56,148 bases of DNA from Mucilaginibacter sp. (GCA_028288305.1 JAQBOA010000023.1:1-56148); one strand, 5' to 3'. Numbered from the stretch's first letter, positions 45,272 through 56,067 are shown. Translations and numbers: made by a program. The notes: a model not told the origin generated them from the letters alone.

Positions 45272-48200
45272 ATGTATAAAAAACAATTACTAAAATTCTT
45301 TTTTTGCTCTTTGTTTTTACTGTTATCATCCTGGGCCATGGCTCAAAAAATAGCAGTTACCGGTAAAATTACCGACGAAAACGGGCAAGCGCTACCTGGC
45401 GTAACCATTACCGTAAAGAAAACGACGACAGGTACAAATTCCGATGTACAGGGGAAATATCAAATAAATGTCAATGGCAATGACATCCTTGTATTTTCTA
45501 TGATCGGATTTGAAAGACAGGAGATTCCTGTAAATAACCGCACTTTAATTGACGTTCAACTAGTCGGAGCGCAGCAATCATTAAACGAAGTTGTTGTTGT
45601 TGGTTATGGAACGCAAAAACGTAAAGACCTTACTGGTTCCATTTCTTCGGTTAAAGGCGATGTATTTAAGGATCAGCCCATAACCAATCCTATAGAAGCA
45701 TTGCAGGGAAGGGTTGCAGGTGTTAACATAATTGAAAATTCAGCCGCTCCTGATGCGACACCGCAAATTATTATAAGAGGCGTGGCTTCATTTTATCAGC
45801 CTAATCCGCTGTATATAGTTGATGGTGTAAGGCAATCTGACCTGAACAACGTAAATCCTCAGGATATAGCATCAATCGATATTGCGAAGGATGCTGCCTC
45901 AGCAGCCATTTATGGTTCGGCAGCTGCCGGTGGGGTTATACTTATCACCACCAAAAAAGGCTCGAATGTTGGAGCGCCTCCGGCAATAAATTTCAGTGCA
46001 AGATATGGCGTTACCAATCCAAAACTGGTTCAGCTGCTTAACAGGAATGATTACATAAGAATGAGGAATATTGTTAATCCAAATTTCTTCGCAGGAGCGA
46101 CCCAAACAGATACACTTGCCAATACTAACTGGGTTGATGCATTGTATCGCAATGGTACCGAGCAAAATTATGACCTTTCAATTTCAGGTGCTTCACCTGT
46201 TGTAAATTACCTGGTATCAGGATTTTATAATCAGCAAACAGGTATTTTTCTTAAAAACTATTCAAATATAGGCGGCGCACGTGTTAATACGGAGTATAAA
46301 TTAAGCAAATACATTACTATTGGTGAGCAAATAAATGCATCTCAACGTATAACTTCGCCACTTGTTGGCGCAGAGGCAAGTCTGCATAATGCACCCTTCC
46401 GTACTCAGCCTATTATTCCCGAATATAATAAAGACGGCTCCTACGGAACCGAGCCTGCTGGCTATAATGGTCTTCAATTTAATGGGCCAAATCCTTTAGG
46501 AGCAATAAATTCTGCAATGGCTCAAAACACAAAAAACAATTTCCAGGGAAATGCTTATGCAGATATAAAGCTTCCATTTCACCTTGATTTTAAAACAACT
46601 TTAGGTTACAGTTATTACCTGGAAACACAGGATTTTTTCCAAAACGTTTATAATTTTGGCCCTGTTACTTCAAATATTAATTCTCTAAGCAAATATTATG
46701 CGCAGAGCAGCCAATTGCTAACCAACTACGTACTTTCATACAACCAAAGTATTGGCAAGCATAATATCAGTGCTTTAGCAGGATATGAACAAATTGTAGA
46801 TAAAACCAATAACATTTATTCAAGCGAAAGCCAAATAGGTATTCCGGGTTATTCTTATGTTCAAACATCAGCTTCCTCCTTGTCTCTTTCGGGCACTTAT
46901 GACCCTCAAAGTCTTATAAAATCGCAATTTGCACGTTTAAACTATAACTATAATGAACGTTATTTTTTATCTGCATCAATCAGGCAGGATGCTAACTTTA
47001 CACAATTTGGCCCCAATAAGGTAAAAGGTGTATTCCCTGCTGCATCTGCAGGCTGGACCATCAGCGAAGAACCATTCTTTAAAAGTGCATTACCAGGTAT
47101 AAATAACTTGAAATTTCGTGGAAGTTATGGGCAGCTGGGTAATAGTACCGGGTTTCCTTCATACTTTTTTACATCAAATTACAGCCAGTTTAATATTAGT
47201 ACAGGTATAGCGGGTGGTGCACAAGGTTTTGCACCCGGCCAGCCTTTCCAGATAGCCAACTCTTTAAACAGTATCCCTAACCCCAGCTTACATTGGGAAA
47301 CCATCACAGAAACCAATATAGGTTTTGATGGAGAAGCTTTACATGGCAGTCTTTATTTTACCGCTGAATGGTATAATAAAAACACATCTGATATGATATA
47401 TGCACTGTCTTTACCTCAAAGCACAGGTTTTACCCAGTCTTATATAACAAACATTGGTACTGTTAACAACAAAGGGGTTGATATAATGGTGGGCTATCGT
47501 AGTAAAATTGGTAAACTGGGTTTTGATATAAGCGCCAACGCAAGTTTCAATAAAAATAGAGTTACCAAATTAAGTGGTGCCGCTACTGATGCTGTGTATG
47601 GTGGTTATAACTACTATTCAATGGGCGATCAAGGTTTTAACACCATGTCAAACCAGCAATTAACCATTACAAAAGCTGGTCAGCCATTTGGTGAGTTCTA
47701 TGGTTATAAGGTACTTGGTATATTTCAAACTGATGCAGCCGCCGCCGGGCAAAAAGTTAACGGAAATGTAGCTCACGCAGGCGATCTTCAATTCCAGGAC
47801 CTTAACGGAGATGGAAAAATTGACGCTAACGACAGGCAGGTAATAGGTAATCCTAACCCTAAAGTTGTTTATGGTTTTAACATTCGTCTTAATTATGCCG
47901 GCTTTGATCTGGCCGCATTATTTAATGGCGTAGGTGGTGTGCAATTGTTTAATGGCGTAAAGTCTTACGAACAATATCCATTTGCTGATGGTAATACTAC
48001 CAAACAAATTTTTAACGACTCTTTCTTTGGTTCTAACGGGCTTACCTCACAACCAAGGGTAGGCGTACCGACAAGTGGTGGGTTTACTTTAGATCCTAAC
48101 CAGAATTATACTTCTGTAAATAGTTATTTTGTTGAAAACGGAGATTATTTAAAGCTTAAAAACTTACAATTAGGCTATACCTTTTCAAATAATGTTTTGA

Positions 48201-48403
48201 AGCAAATAAGCATTAAAACATTAAGAGTTTTTGTAATGGCCAACAATGTTTTCACCATTACAAAATATAAAGGGCTTGATCCTGAATTGGGCAGCGCATT
48301 TACTACAGGCGGAGCTATTAACCCTACGACACAGGGAATTGATGCGGTAACAAATTACCCGCAGGCAAGAATTTTCTCCGCAGGACTTGATGTTAGTTTT
48401 TAA
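45272..48403 (+). CDS. SusC-type TonB-dependent outer-membrane transporter
   Basis: A 1043-aa barrel with a signal peptide (ends SSWAMAQ), a carboxypeptidase-regulatory-like domain (about 26-110, VTGKITDENGQALPGVTITV), the EVVVVGYGTQKRKDLTGSIS connector typical of SusC, a plug domain, and a beta barrel ending in the terminal Phe (GLDVSF). It imports oligosaccharides with TonB energy. SusD overlaps its stop codon by one base if the first ATG is used, so the pair is translated together. Confidence 0.95.
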   Translation: MYKKQLLKFFFCSLFLLLSSWAMAQKIAVTGKITDENGQALPGVTITVKKTTTGTNSDVQGKYQINVNGNDILVFSMIGFERQEIPVNNRTLIDVQLVGAQQSLNEVVVVGYGTQKRKDLTGSISSVKGDVFKDQPITNPIEALQGRVAGVNIIENSAAPDATPQIIIRGVASFYQPNPLYIVDGVRQSDLNNVNPQDIASIDIAKDAASAAIYGSAAAGGVILITTKKGSNVGAPPAINFSARYGVTNPKLVQLLNRNDYIRMRNIVNPNFFAGATQTDTLANTNWVDALYRNGTEQNYDLSISGASPVVNYLVSGFYNQQTGIFLKNYSNIGGARVNTEYKLSKYITIGEQINASQRITSPLVGAEASLHNAPFRTQPIIPEYNKDGSYGTEPAGYNGLQFNGPNPLGAINSAMAQNTKNNFQGNAYADIKLPFHLDFKTTLGYSYYLETQDFFQNVYNFGPVTSNINSLSKYYAQSSQLLTNYVLSYNQSIGKHNISALAGYEQIVDKTNNIYSSESQIGIPGYSYVQTSASSLSLSGTYDPQSLIKSQFARLNYNYNERYFLSASIRQDANFTQFGPNKVKGVFPAASAGWTISEEPFFKSALPGINNLKFRGSYGQLGNSTGFPSYFFTSNYSQFNISTGIAGGAQGFAPGQPFQIANSLNSIPNPSLHWETITETNIGFDGEALHGSLYFTAEWYNKNTSDMIYALSLPQSTGFTQSYITNIGTVNNKGVDIMVGYRSKIGKLGFDISANASFNKNRVTKLSGAATDAVYGGYNYYSMGDQGFNTMSNQQLTITKAGQPFGEFYGYKVLGIFQTDAAAAGQKVNGNVAHAGDLQFQDLNGDGKIDANDRQVIGNPNPKVVYGFNIRLNYAGFDLAALFNGVGGVQLFNGVKSYEQYPFADGNTTKQIFNDSFFGSNGLTSQPRVGVPTSGGFTLDPNQNYTSVNSYFVENGDYLKLKNLQLGYTFSNNVLKQISIKTLRVFVMANNVFTITKYKGLDPELGSAFTTGGAINPTTQGIDAVTNYPQARIFSAGLDVSF

Positions 48404-48420
48404 TGATAACCTTTAAAATT

Positions 48421-50262
48421 ATGAAAATGTTAAAGAAAAAATATATAGCAGCACTCGCCCTTGTTTTATTGGCAGGATGTAAAAAGGATCCGGTTAATGT
48501 TGGGCCACCAAATCAATATAGCAGCAACACTTTTCCAAGAACCGTTAGCGACTTACAAAGTGTATTGGTCTCATGCTATTCCAACCTTCGCGACCAGGGC
48601 ATATTTGGTTTCCACTTTTTACCTAAGGCATTGTCAAACTCAATGCATACGGTTAATTCTGAATATAATGGAGATCCGGGATGGAATGAAATGGCTGCCA
48701 CCAATTTAACAGTTGGAAATCAATATCCCTCAGAAACATGGGGTGCATTATATACAGGTATAAAAAACTGTAATGTTACTATTTATGCGGCGGGTGTATT
48801 ATTAAAAAACAATCCGTCGGCTGATAAACAAACCGTTAACCTGATACTGGGCCAGGCTTATTGCCTGCGGGGATGGTATTATATGGAACTTGAGTGTTTG
48901 TTTGGAGAATCTTATATGCAGGCAGGTGGCGCAAATGGCGACAAAATGGGTGTTCCGTTATACACTGATATACCACAAAATTTAGCTGCCACACAAGTTG
49001 CGCGCAGTTCGGTAAAAGATACCTGGGCTTTAATTATAAGCGATCTTAAACAAGCAGCAACGTTACTTAAAGGTCAGGCCTGGCCTGCATCCGATGCAGC
49101 CCGCGCTACAGAATGGTCTGCAAAGGGGCTGTTAGGGAAAGCCTATGTTTATACACAGGATTGGGCAAATGCAAAAACCACTTTGCTGGATGTGATACAA
49201 AACAGCGGAAAATCATTAATGCCATATGCAACCTACCATGATGCATTTAATGGCAGCAACAAATTCAACAGTGAATCATTGCTTGAATTATATATCGACC
49301 AGGATTCAAAAGGTGGTTATGGTATATATAGCGGCGCTGCAAATTCATCTACAATTAATGGACTTATTTGGGCGCCAAGGACATTTGGCGGGTATAACTC
49401 TCCAACGTCTCCTTTTAACGGAACAGAAGGCAATACACAAGCATTAGGTTATCCTAATGAGTTTGTTCATGATCAAAATGTTGTTCGCTTTGGTTATTCT
49501 ATTGGAAGCGCTTATAACCTGGTAAACAATCCGAATTACAAACCATCAGTAGGCCCGGCATTCTTTAATCCGCAATTAATACAGGATCCTGTTTATAAAG
49601 CTAAAGCACTACAAGTTAGGGCGAATCAAACTGCCGATCCTCGTTTATATGTAAATACGCTGCAGCCATGGATCGACTCTGTTAAGTTTGATGGAACTAA
49701 CTGGGCACTAGTTTCTAAACCTGATGTTTATGCTTTTCAACAAAATCACTACGGATTCAGCATGAGAAAATATGCTCCTATTGATTATAATGAGAACAGC
49801 ATCAACTCTGATAAATGGGACTATTACCTGCTGCGTTTAGCCGATGTATACTTATTATTTGCTGAAGCAAGCATGAAATCGGGCGATAATGTGAACGGGC
49901 TTGAATATTTGAATAAAGTTAAACGCAGAGCTTATGGATTGCCTGTTAATACACCATCAGCAATCGATTACAAATCCCTTACCGATAATACAAGTGCGGC
50001 GAATCCTGTCGGTCCTGACCCTGTGTTAGGTAACAACCCATTATACTATGAACGCTGGGCGGAGTTATTTAATGAAGGTACCTGGTGGTTTGATGTGTGC
50101 AGGTGGAAAATAGGTGACTCCGAAGCGGCCTATTTTGGAAGCGCCTTAAATGTCACCCAGCCTTTAACAGCGACTTTTACTGCTAGTAAATCATATATAT
50201 GGCCTATTCCATTGAGTGAGATAAATTCAAATTCCAAAATCAAGCAGAACCCGGGTTACTGA
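48421..50262 (+). CDS. SusD-type glycan-binding lipoprotein
   Basis: A 613-aa lipoprotein. The signal MKMLKKKYIAALALVLLAGC ends at a lipobox Cys. The core is the TPR-based SusD fold, with the family pattern of an early NQYSSNTFPRTVSDLQSV, a central WGALYTGIKNCN helix and C-terminal YLLRLADVYLLFAEASM and RWAELFNEGTWWFDVCRWK. It is the lid for the SusC barrel. I prefer the start at 48421 for the signal peptide; the earlier in-frame ATG at 48403 overlaps the susC stop and would add six residues. Confidence 0.93.
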   Translation: MKMLKKKYIAALALVLLAGCKKDPVNVGPPNQYSSNTFPRTVSDLQSVLVSCYSNLRDQGIFGFHFLPKALSNSMHTVNSEYNGDPGWNEMAATNLTVGNQYPSETWGALYTGIKNCNVTIYAAGVLLKNNPSADKQTVNLILGQAYCLRGWYYMELECLFGESYMQAGGANGDKMGVPLYTDIPQNLAATQVARSSVKDTWALIISDLKQAATLLKGQAWPASDAARATEWSAKGLLGKAYVYTQDWANAKTTLLDVIQNSGKSLMPYATYHDAFNGSNKFNSESLLELYIDQDSKGGYGIYSGAANSSTINGLIWAPRTFGGYNSPTSPFNGTEGNTQALGYPNEFVHDQNVVRFGYSIGSAYNLVNNPNYKPSVGPAFFNPQLIQDPVYKAKALQVRANQTADPRLYVNTLQPWIDSVKFDGTNWALVSKPDVYAFQQNHYGFSMRKYAPIDYNENSINSDKWDYYLLRLADVYLLFAEASMKSGDNVNGLEYLNKVKRRAYGLPVNTPSAIDYKSLTDNTSAANPVGPDPVLGNNPLYYERWAELFNEGTWWFDVCRWKIGDSEAAYFGSALNVTQPLTATFTASKSYIWPIPLSEINSNSKIKQNPGY

Positions 50263-50722
50263 TATAGTTGATTAATAAGTGTAAAGCAGGTGAGATGGCT
50301 TTACACTTTTTTTTGTTTATTTCAATTAAACCGAGGTATCATTTAATTTATGTTTACAGAGAAATACTGGTTTTTTATTGGTAACAGGTACTTTGTTATA
50401 TGGCAATTCTAACGCGCAGGATTCATTGCTAAACCTTTAGGAATATAGTTTACCGATAGCCGGGTCAAAAATTGTTATTGCTCATTGCATAACCAACATT
50501 ATGCGATTTAAGCGACACGAATTTGAAGATGCTGCAACCCAACTATGCTTGCTTCAAAAAGGAGTATTTAAAATAAATGATAGAAGCTTGCTTAAAGGCT
50601 TCAAATCTGACTATTCTCATGAATATAATCCGCAACTTGCTGATACTCAAAAAAAATTGATAGTTGACAAAGTTTTAAGGTAGATTTAAAGCTGAAATAT
50701 TTTAACCGAATAATTATTACTA
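50263..50722. other. Intergenic stretch after SusD
   Basis: It holds an intrinsic terminator at 50279-50314. A 60-codon ORF at 50501-50683 (starts MRFKRHEFEDAATQLC) has no clear ribosome site and no recognisable motif; I do not support it as a gene. The promoter for GH97 should be near the right end. Confidence 0.4.
50279..50314 (+). terminator. Intrinsic terminator after SusD
   Basis: GTGTAAAGC pairs with GCTTTACAC around AGGTGAGATG, followed by T8. It separates the SusC/D mRNA from the glycosidase genes. Confidence 0.9.
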
Positions 50723-52861
50723 ATGAAAAAAATACTAATCTGTTTATTTAGCTTCCTATTATTTTGTGATGTTAAGGCCCAGAATACCGAGCCAATCCAC
50801 GCAAGCATGAATAAGGTTAGGCTTGACTTTATGGTTGACGCAGATGGCCGACCAGCTTACAAAGTTTTTTTCGGCGATAGACCAGTAATTAATAATTCGT
50901 ATTTAGGAATTAAGTTAAAGGATGATAGTGCATTTAATAAACACTTTGTATTAGCAGGATCAGAAAAAACAACAGTTGATGAATATTGGACTCCGGTATG
51001 GGGTGAAGTAAGCAAAATACGTAATCATTATCAGCAGTTAACTGTTCATTTAAAACAGCAAGATGCTTCCAAGAGACTTTTAGATATTGTTTTCAAAGTG
51101 TTTGAGGATGGGGTAGGGTTTAGGTACGAATTCCCTAAACAGCCCAACCTAAAATATTTTATTGTATCGGATGAATTAACAGAGTTTAGTTTAACAGGCG
51201 ATAACAAGACTTTTTGGATACCAGGTGATTATGATAGCAATGAATATCCATACACCATTTCGCCAATCAGCCAGGTAGATGCATCGGTATTGGCAAAATC
51301 TGCTACTGATATTGGTGTACGATATGTGCCGGATAAATACGGCATACAAACTCCATTGATGATGAAAACTGCCGATGGACTTTATATCAACATCCACGAG
51401 GCTGCTTTGCAAAATTATACTTCCATGCAATTGCATGCAGATGTTAAAACTTTTAAGCTAACAGCTAACTTGGTAGCGGATGCAGCGGGTAATAAAGCTT
51501 ATATGCGTGCTCCGTGCCATACACCTTGGCGCACAATAATTGTAAGTGATAAGGCGGCTGATATATTAGCGTCCAAACTTATCCTTAACCTGAATGAGCC
51601 ATCTAAAATTGAAAATACTTCGTGGATTAAACCCATGAAATTTGTTGGCGTATGGTGGGAAATGCAAACCGGAAAAAGTACCTGGAATTATAGCAACAAT
51701 TTAGATACGCTTGGTGCTGACGGAAAACTTATCCCAAATGGAAAGCACGGTGGAACTACAGCCAATGTAAAAAGGTATATTGATTTTGCGGCAAAAAATG
51801 GCATACAGGGTGTTTTGGTGGAGGGTTGGAACACTGGTTGGGAAGAATGGTTTGGCAGTTGGAATGAATTTATTTTTGATTTTGTAACTCCTTATCCCGA
51901 CTTTGATATTAAAGAAATAACGCAATATGCTGCCTCCAAGGGTGTAAAAATGATTATGCATAACGAAACATCCGGTTCGGCAACAGGCTATGAACGGCAG
52001 ATGGATACCGCCTTCCGTTTCATGAATAAGTATGGTTACACATCGGTAAAAACAGGTTATGTAGGTAAAATTATTCCACGCGGGGAGCATCATGACGGGC
52101 AATGGATGATTGATCATTATATCCGTGTTGCCAAAAAGGCTGCGCAATACCATGTGATGCTTGATTCTCATGAACCTGTAAGGCCTACAGGTTTGCAACG
52201 CACTTATCCTAACTGGATGGCATGCGAAGCTGGAAGAGGCAATGAATATAACGCATTTGGAAGCGGGAATAATCCTAACCACGAAACCATTATGCCATTT
52301 ACCCGATTAATGGGAGGTCCTATGGATTATACACCGGGTATATTCAAGATAAAAGGGTATACGGCCGATCCGGAAAGACAGGTTAAAACTACATTATGTA
52401 AACAATTAGCGTTGTATATAACCATGTATAGTCCGGTGCAAATGGCTGCCGATATTCCTGATAATTACGAAAAACACCTGGATGCTTTTCAATTTATACA
52501 TGATGTTGCAGTTGACTGGGACGATACCAAAATTATTGAAGCAGAACCGGGAGAATATATAACCACGGCAAGAAAAGAAAAAGGTACCGATAATTGGTTT
52601 ATTGGCGCGATAGCAAATGAAAACGGACGTAATGCCAATATACCAATGGATTTCCTTAATAAAGGAAAGAAATATGTTGCTACGATATATGCTGATGCCG
52701 ATGATGCCGACTGGAAAAAAAATCCTGAAGCTTATAAAATCACTAAATTTTTAATAAATGCCGGAACAAAACTTCATATTAAACTAGCAAATGGCGGAGG
52801 TGCAGCAATAAGTATAAAACCGGTAACAAATGAAGATAAGGGATTGAAATTTTATAAATAG
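50723..52861 (+). CDS. GH97 alpha-glucosidase/galactosidase-like enzyme, secreted
   Basis: A 712-aa protein with a signal peptide (MKKILICLFSFLLFCDVKAQ), an N-terminal beta-super-sandwich and a catalytic barrel. The putative acidic residues are visible in HNETSG (Glu near 416), LDSHEPVRPTG (Glu near 484) and CEAGRGNE (Glu near 502); the MGGPMDYTPGIF motif also fits the SusB family. GH97 enzymes are calcium-dependent and are either inverting alpha-glucosidases or retaining alpha-galactosidases. The retained Glu pattern favours the inverting alpha-glucosidase type. It probably acts in the periplasm on oligosaccharides from the locus. Confidence 0.92.
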   Translation: MKKILICLFSFLLFCDVKAQNTEPIHASMNKVRLDFMVDADGRPAYKVFFGDRPVINNSYLGIKLKDDSAFNKHFVLAGSEKTTVDEYWTPVWGEVSKIRNHYQQLTVHLKQQDASKRLLDIVFKVFEDGVGFRYEFPKQPNLKYFIVSDELTEFSLTGDNKTFWIPGDYDSNEYPYTISPISQVDASVLAKSATDIGVRYVPDKYGIQTPLMMKTADGLYINIHEAALQNYTSMQLHADVKTFKLTANLVADAAGNKAYMRAPCHTPWRTIIVSDKAADILASKLILNLNEPSKIENTSWIKPMKFVGVWWEMQTGKSTWNYSNNLDTLGADGKLIPNGKHGGTTANVKRYIDFAAKNGIQGVLVEGWNTGWEEWFGSWNEFIFDFVTPYPDFDIKEITQYAASKGVKMIMHNETSGSATGYERQMDTAFRFMNKYGYTSVKTGYVGKIIPRGEHHDGQWMIDHYIRVAKKAAQYHVMLDSHEPVRPTGLQRTYPNWMACEAGRGNEYNAFGSGNNPNHETIMPFTRLMGGPMDYTPGIFKIKGYTADPERQVKTTLCKQLALYITMYSPVQMAADIPDNYEKHLDAFQFIHDVAVDWDDTKIIEAEPGEYITTARKEKGTDNWFIGAIANENGRNANIPMDFLNKGKKYVATIYADADDADWKKNPEAYKITKFLINAGTKLHIKLANGGGAAISIKPVTNEDKGLKFYK

Positions 52862-52926
52862 AAGAGTAAATTATTAATACGATTTTATGCTCAAGATACA
52901 AACCCCTGTCTCAAATTATTAGAATA

Positions 52927-54648
52927 ATGAATATCAAGAATAATTGCCTTGTAATAGCTCTTATTTTAAGCAGATTAATGTGTTTGGCACAGGAAAAACG
53001 TGGGGCCACTATTCCATGGAAAACGTACGAAGCTGAGAATATGCGCACAACCGGAACGATAATGGGCCCGAAATACGAGCCATACCGGGTTGAAACAGAG
53101 TCGTCCGGGCAAAAATGTGTAAAGCTAAGTCAAAAAGGACAGTATGTAGAATTTACATCCTCGGAAAATGCCAACAGTATGGTTATCAGGTATAGCCTTC
53201 CTGATAGCCAAGAAGGTAACGGCCAAAGTTCTACGGTTGCAATATTAAAAAACGGGAACCTTATACAGCATTCTAAAATATCGTCATCCTATTCATGGCT
53301 TTATGGTAAATACCCTTTTACTAATGATCCGGCTGCCGGGCAACCCAGACATTTTTATGATGAAGTGAGAATGACGGGTTTGAAGATTAAAAAAGGCGAT
53401 GTTATCCGCATACAGCGCGACGATCAAAAAGAAGAAGATATTGCATATTGTATAATTGATCTGGTGGACCTAGAAAACATTACCCCGCCATTAAATGCGC
53501 CATCAAATTCATTATCTATTACTGATAAAAGTTTTCGGGAAGGTGTTTCTGCTGAGGACTACACCGAAGCGTTTAAAAAGTGCATAGCTAAGGCAGCAGA
53601 GACAGGAAAAAGTGTCTGGATCCCCCCCGGAACTTTTAAAATTACTGGGGATATTGTTCTGCCGGCAAATATAACAGTTCAGGGTGCAGGAATGTGGTAT
53701 TCACAATTAGTTGGCGATGAAACATCATATGCAAATGCAAACAAGCGTGTAAGATTGAAAGGGAATGGAAGTAATATTCATATTGCTGATTTTGCGATAA
53801 TTGGGAAACTGAAATATAGGAGTGACAAAGAAGCTAATGATGGTATTGTTGGCTCTTTTGGAACAAACTCGACCATATCACGTGTTTGGATTGAACACAC
53901 CAAAGTAGGCATGTGGATAGAGAACTCGAAGAATTTGAAAATTACAGGCTGCCGCATGCGGAATACAAATGCTGACGGTATAAATTTTTGTGTTGGCATG
54001 GCGGAGTCCACCATCGAAAACTGCACCGCCCGTGGTACGGGAGATGATTGCTTTGCAATTTGGCCTACTACATTTTTAAAACAGGTGTTTTCACCAGGGC
54101 ACAATCTTATAGTTCATTGTACTGCTCAAGTGCCGTTTTTGGCAAATGGCGCGGCAATCTATGGAGGAGAAAGCAATAAAATAAAAAGCTGTTCTTTCGC
54201 TGATATTTCCCAGGGGTCAGCTATTTTAATCAGCACCACTTTCCCGACAGAAAATAAAGACAAAAGCATAAATAATAACTTTAGCGGTACAACGGTTATT
54301 GAAGACTGCGACATAAAAACCAGCGGTGGCTTTGATCATGAATGGGATTGGCGTGCCGCTGTGGAGATTTGCATTGATAAGCGCAGCATTTCGGGACTTG
54401 AAATAAATAACGTATCTATTACGAACAGTTTGTCTAATGCCTTAAGTGTAATTGCCAAAAACGACAATGATAAAGTAGGTTTTTTATCTAATACAAGCCT
54501 GCAGAATGTTAACATTTCAAATTTTGGAGTTGGTGTAAAAGGCTATGGTTTATTTATTAATAGCGGTGCACATGGTAGTTTAACTATCAAAAAATCGGAT
54601 ATTTCAGAAATTAGGAATGAATCTGAAAACTTTACAATCGTAAGGTAA
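52927..54648 (+). CDS. Beta-helix hydrolase, GH87-like (alpha-1,3-glucanase-type), with N-terminal CBM
   Basis: A 573-aa secreted protein. After the signal (ends RLMCLAQ), residues about 30-185 form a CBM35/CBM6-like beta sandwich (KTYEAENMRTTGTI, GQYVEFTSS, IAYCIIDLVDLENI). The rest is a right-handed parallel beta-helix. Catalytic-type acids are in NADGINFC (Asp near 349) and GTGDDCFAIWP (Asp 372-373), matching the DG...GDD order of GH87 and more loosely GH28/GH49. GH87 members are mycodextranases or alpha-1,3-glucanases. The CBM, alpha-glucan partners and Asp order favour GH87, but the family is not certain. Confidence 0.65.
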   Translation: MNIKNNCLVIALILSRLMCLAQEKRGATIPWKTYEAENMRTTGTIMGPKYEPYRVETESSGQKCVKLSQKGQYVEFTSSENANSMVIRYSLPDSQEGNGQSSTVAILKNGNLIQHSKISSSYSWLYGKYPFTNDPAAGQPRHFYDEVRMTGLKIKKGDVIRIQRDDQKEEDIAYCIIDLVDLENITPPLNAPSNSLSITDKSFREGVSAEDYTEAFKKCIAKAAETGKSVWIPPGTFKITGDIVLPANITVQGAGMWYSQLVGDETSYANANKRVRLKGNGSNIHIADFAIIGKLKYRSDKEANDGIVGSFGTNSTISRVWIEHTKVGMWIENSKNLKITGCRMRNTNADGINFCVGMAESTIENCTARGTGDDCFAIWPTTFLKQVFSPGHNLIVHCTAQVPFLANGAAIYGGESNKIKSCSFADISQGSAILISTTFPTENKDKSINNNFSGTTVIEDCDIKTSGGFDHEWDWRAAVEICIDKRSISGLEINNVSITNSLSNALSVIAKNDNDKVGFLSNTSLQNVNISNFGVGVKGYGLFINSGAHGSLTIKKSDISEIRNESENFTIVR

Positions 54649-54660
54649 GGCACAATTTAT

Positions 54661-54695
54661 TTCGAATTTCGAATATTCGATTTCGAATTTATTCT
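54661..54695 (+). repeat. Heptamer direct repeat TTCGAAT
   Basis: Consecutive 7-bp units TTCGAAT, TTCGAAT, ATTCGAT, TTCGAAT, TTATTCT directly follow the beta-helix gene. Each good unit contains the palindrome TTCGAA, so the run can also fold on itself. It is another short member of the word-array style seen elsewhere. Confidence 0.6.
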
Positions 54696-54932
54696 TATTT
54701 CCAAATATGATAATAATAGTCAGTTATTTCTTGAATAATTATTGATAATCTGTACCCCATAAATTAGGTTTTAAAAAAATTACCGACCCACCTTCCCCCA
54801 TGAAAGCGCTAATATTCAAATGGAGTTGAATTTGCAGAATTAAAATCAAATGGTTATTTAATTTTTTTAAATGTGATTTGAACGTTTATTTTTATCATTT
54901 TTGGGGTTACCAATTAAATCTAAGATTAACCA

Positions 54933-56003
54933 ATGCGCATTAAACACCGGTTTTTAATTAGCTTTCTGCTGCTGTTTTCATCTTTTGCAGTTCAGGCACA
55001 ACATGTAACAAATGCCTCTAATATTTGGTCCGCTGAGAAAGCTAATGCATGGTATGCTACCCATAAATGGATAAACGGATCTAACTTTATTCCGAGCTCG
55101 GCTATTAACCAGTTAGAAATGTGGCAGGCCAATACTTTTGATCCCAAAACAATTGACCGTGAATTAGGCTACGCCGAAAGCGTTGGCTTTAATACAATGC
55201 GGGTATTTTTACACAGTGTAGCATGGAGCGTTGATCATAAAGGCTTTAAACAGCGGGTAAACACTTATTTAACCATAGCTAACAAACACCACATACAAAC
55301 CATATTTGTATTTTTTGATGATTGCTGGAATGCAAATCCCCAGCCCGGAAAGCAGCCGGAACCCAAAACCGGTATTCATAACTCGGGATGGATGCAAGAT
55401 CCTGGCCGGGTTATAACTAAACCCTCCGACTTTTTGAACTTAAAAGCTTATGTGGATGACATGTTGACCACTTTTAGGCATGATAAGCGTATTTTATTGT
55501 GGGACCTATATAATGAACCGGGAAATAATAAGAAAAATGATAGTTCACTGGGACTACTTACGAAAGTTTTTACCTGGGCACATGCTGTAAATCCCGATCA
55601 GCCGGTTAGCTGTGGATTATGGAATTGGGATTTATTAAAACTAAATCAATTTCAGCTTAAAAATTCGGATGTAATAACCTATCACGATTATGATACTCCT
55701 GATTTACATTTGTTAGCCATTAAATTATTAAAAATATATGATCGTCCGATGATCTGCACCGAATATATGGCCCGTAAACGCAACAGTACTTTTGAAAATA
55801 CGATGCCTATGTTAAAGAAGGAAAAAGTTGGTGCCATAAACTGGGGTTTAGTTAATGGTAAAACAAATACCATTTATGCCTGGGACACACCAATGCCTAA
55901 AGGAGGTGAACCCAAACTTTGGTTTCATGATATTTTCAGGAAAGATGGTACACCTTTTAATAAGCAAGATGTTGACCTTATAAAAAAACTAAATGGTAAA
56001 TAA
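54933..56003 (+). CDS. GH5-like secreted glycoside hydrolase
   Basis: A 356-aa protein with signal peptide (RFLISFLLLFSSFAVQAQ). The TIM barrel has GFNTMRVFLHSVAW, the acid/base motif WDLYNEPGN (Glu near 195) and the nucleophile motif ICTEYMAR (Glu near 277) at the right spacing for clan GH-A. HDYDTPD supplies the conserved His before the nucleophile. It may be a cellulase-superfamily member such as an endo-glycosidase of unknown specificity. It lies in the glucan locus, and its action on beta-linked glucans is possible. Confidence 0.72.
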   Translation: MRIKHRFLISFLLLFSSFAVQAQHVTNASNIWSAEKANAWYATHKWINGSNFIPSSAINQLEMWQANTFDPKTIDRELGYAESVGFNTMRVFLHSVAWSVDHKGFKQRVNTYLTIANKHHIQTIFVFFDDCWNANPQPGKQPEPKTGIHNSGWMQDPGRVITKPSDFLNLKAYVDDMLTTFRHDKRILLWDLYNEPGNNKKNDSSLGLLTKVFTWAHAVNPDQPVSCGLWNWDLLKLNQFQLKNSDVITYHDYDTPDLHLLAIKLLKIYDRPMICTEYMARKRNSTFENTMPMLKKEKVGAINWGLVNGKTNTIYAWDTPMPKGGEPKLWFHDIFRKDGTPFNKQDVDLIKKLNGK

Positions 56004-56067
56004 GGTCATATCAAACTGAATAAATATTAAAAACAAAATCGTATATCTTAGCTTAATCATTATTTAT

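Noticed and set aside
50501..50683. 60-codon ORF between SusD and GH97
   Set aside because: No ribosome site, promoter or known motif; may be chance in the spacer.
51701..52282. 193-codon minus-strand ORF inside the GH97 gene
   Set aside because: Antisense shadow; Cys/His/Ile-rich product with no domain pattern.
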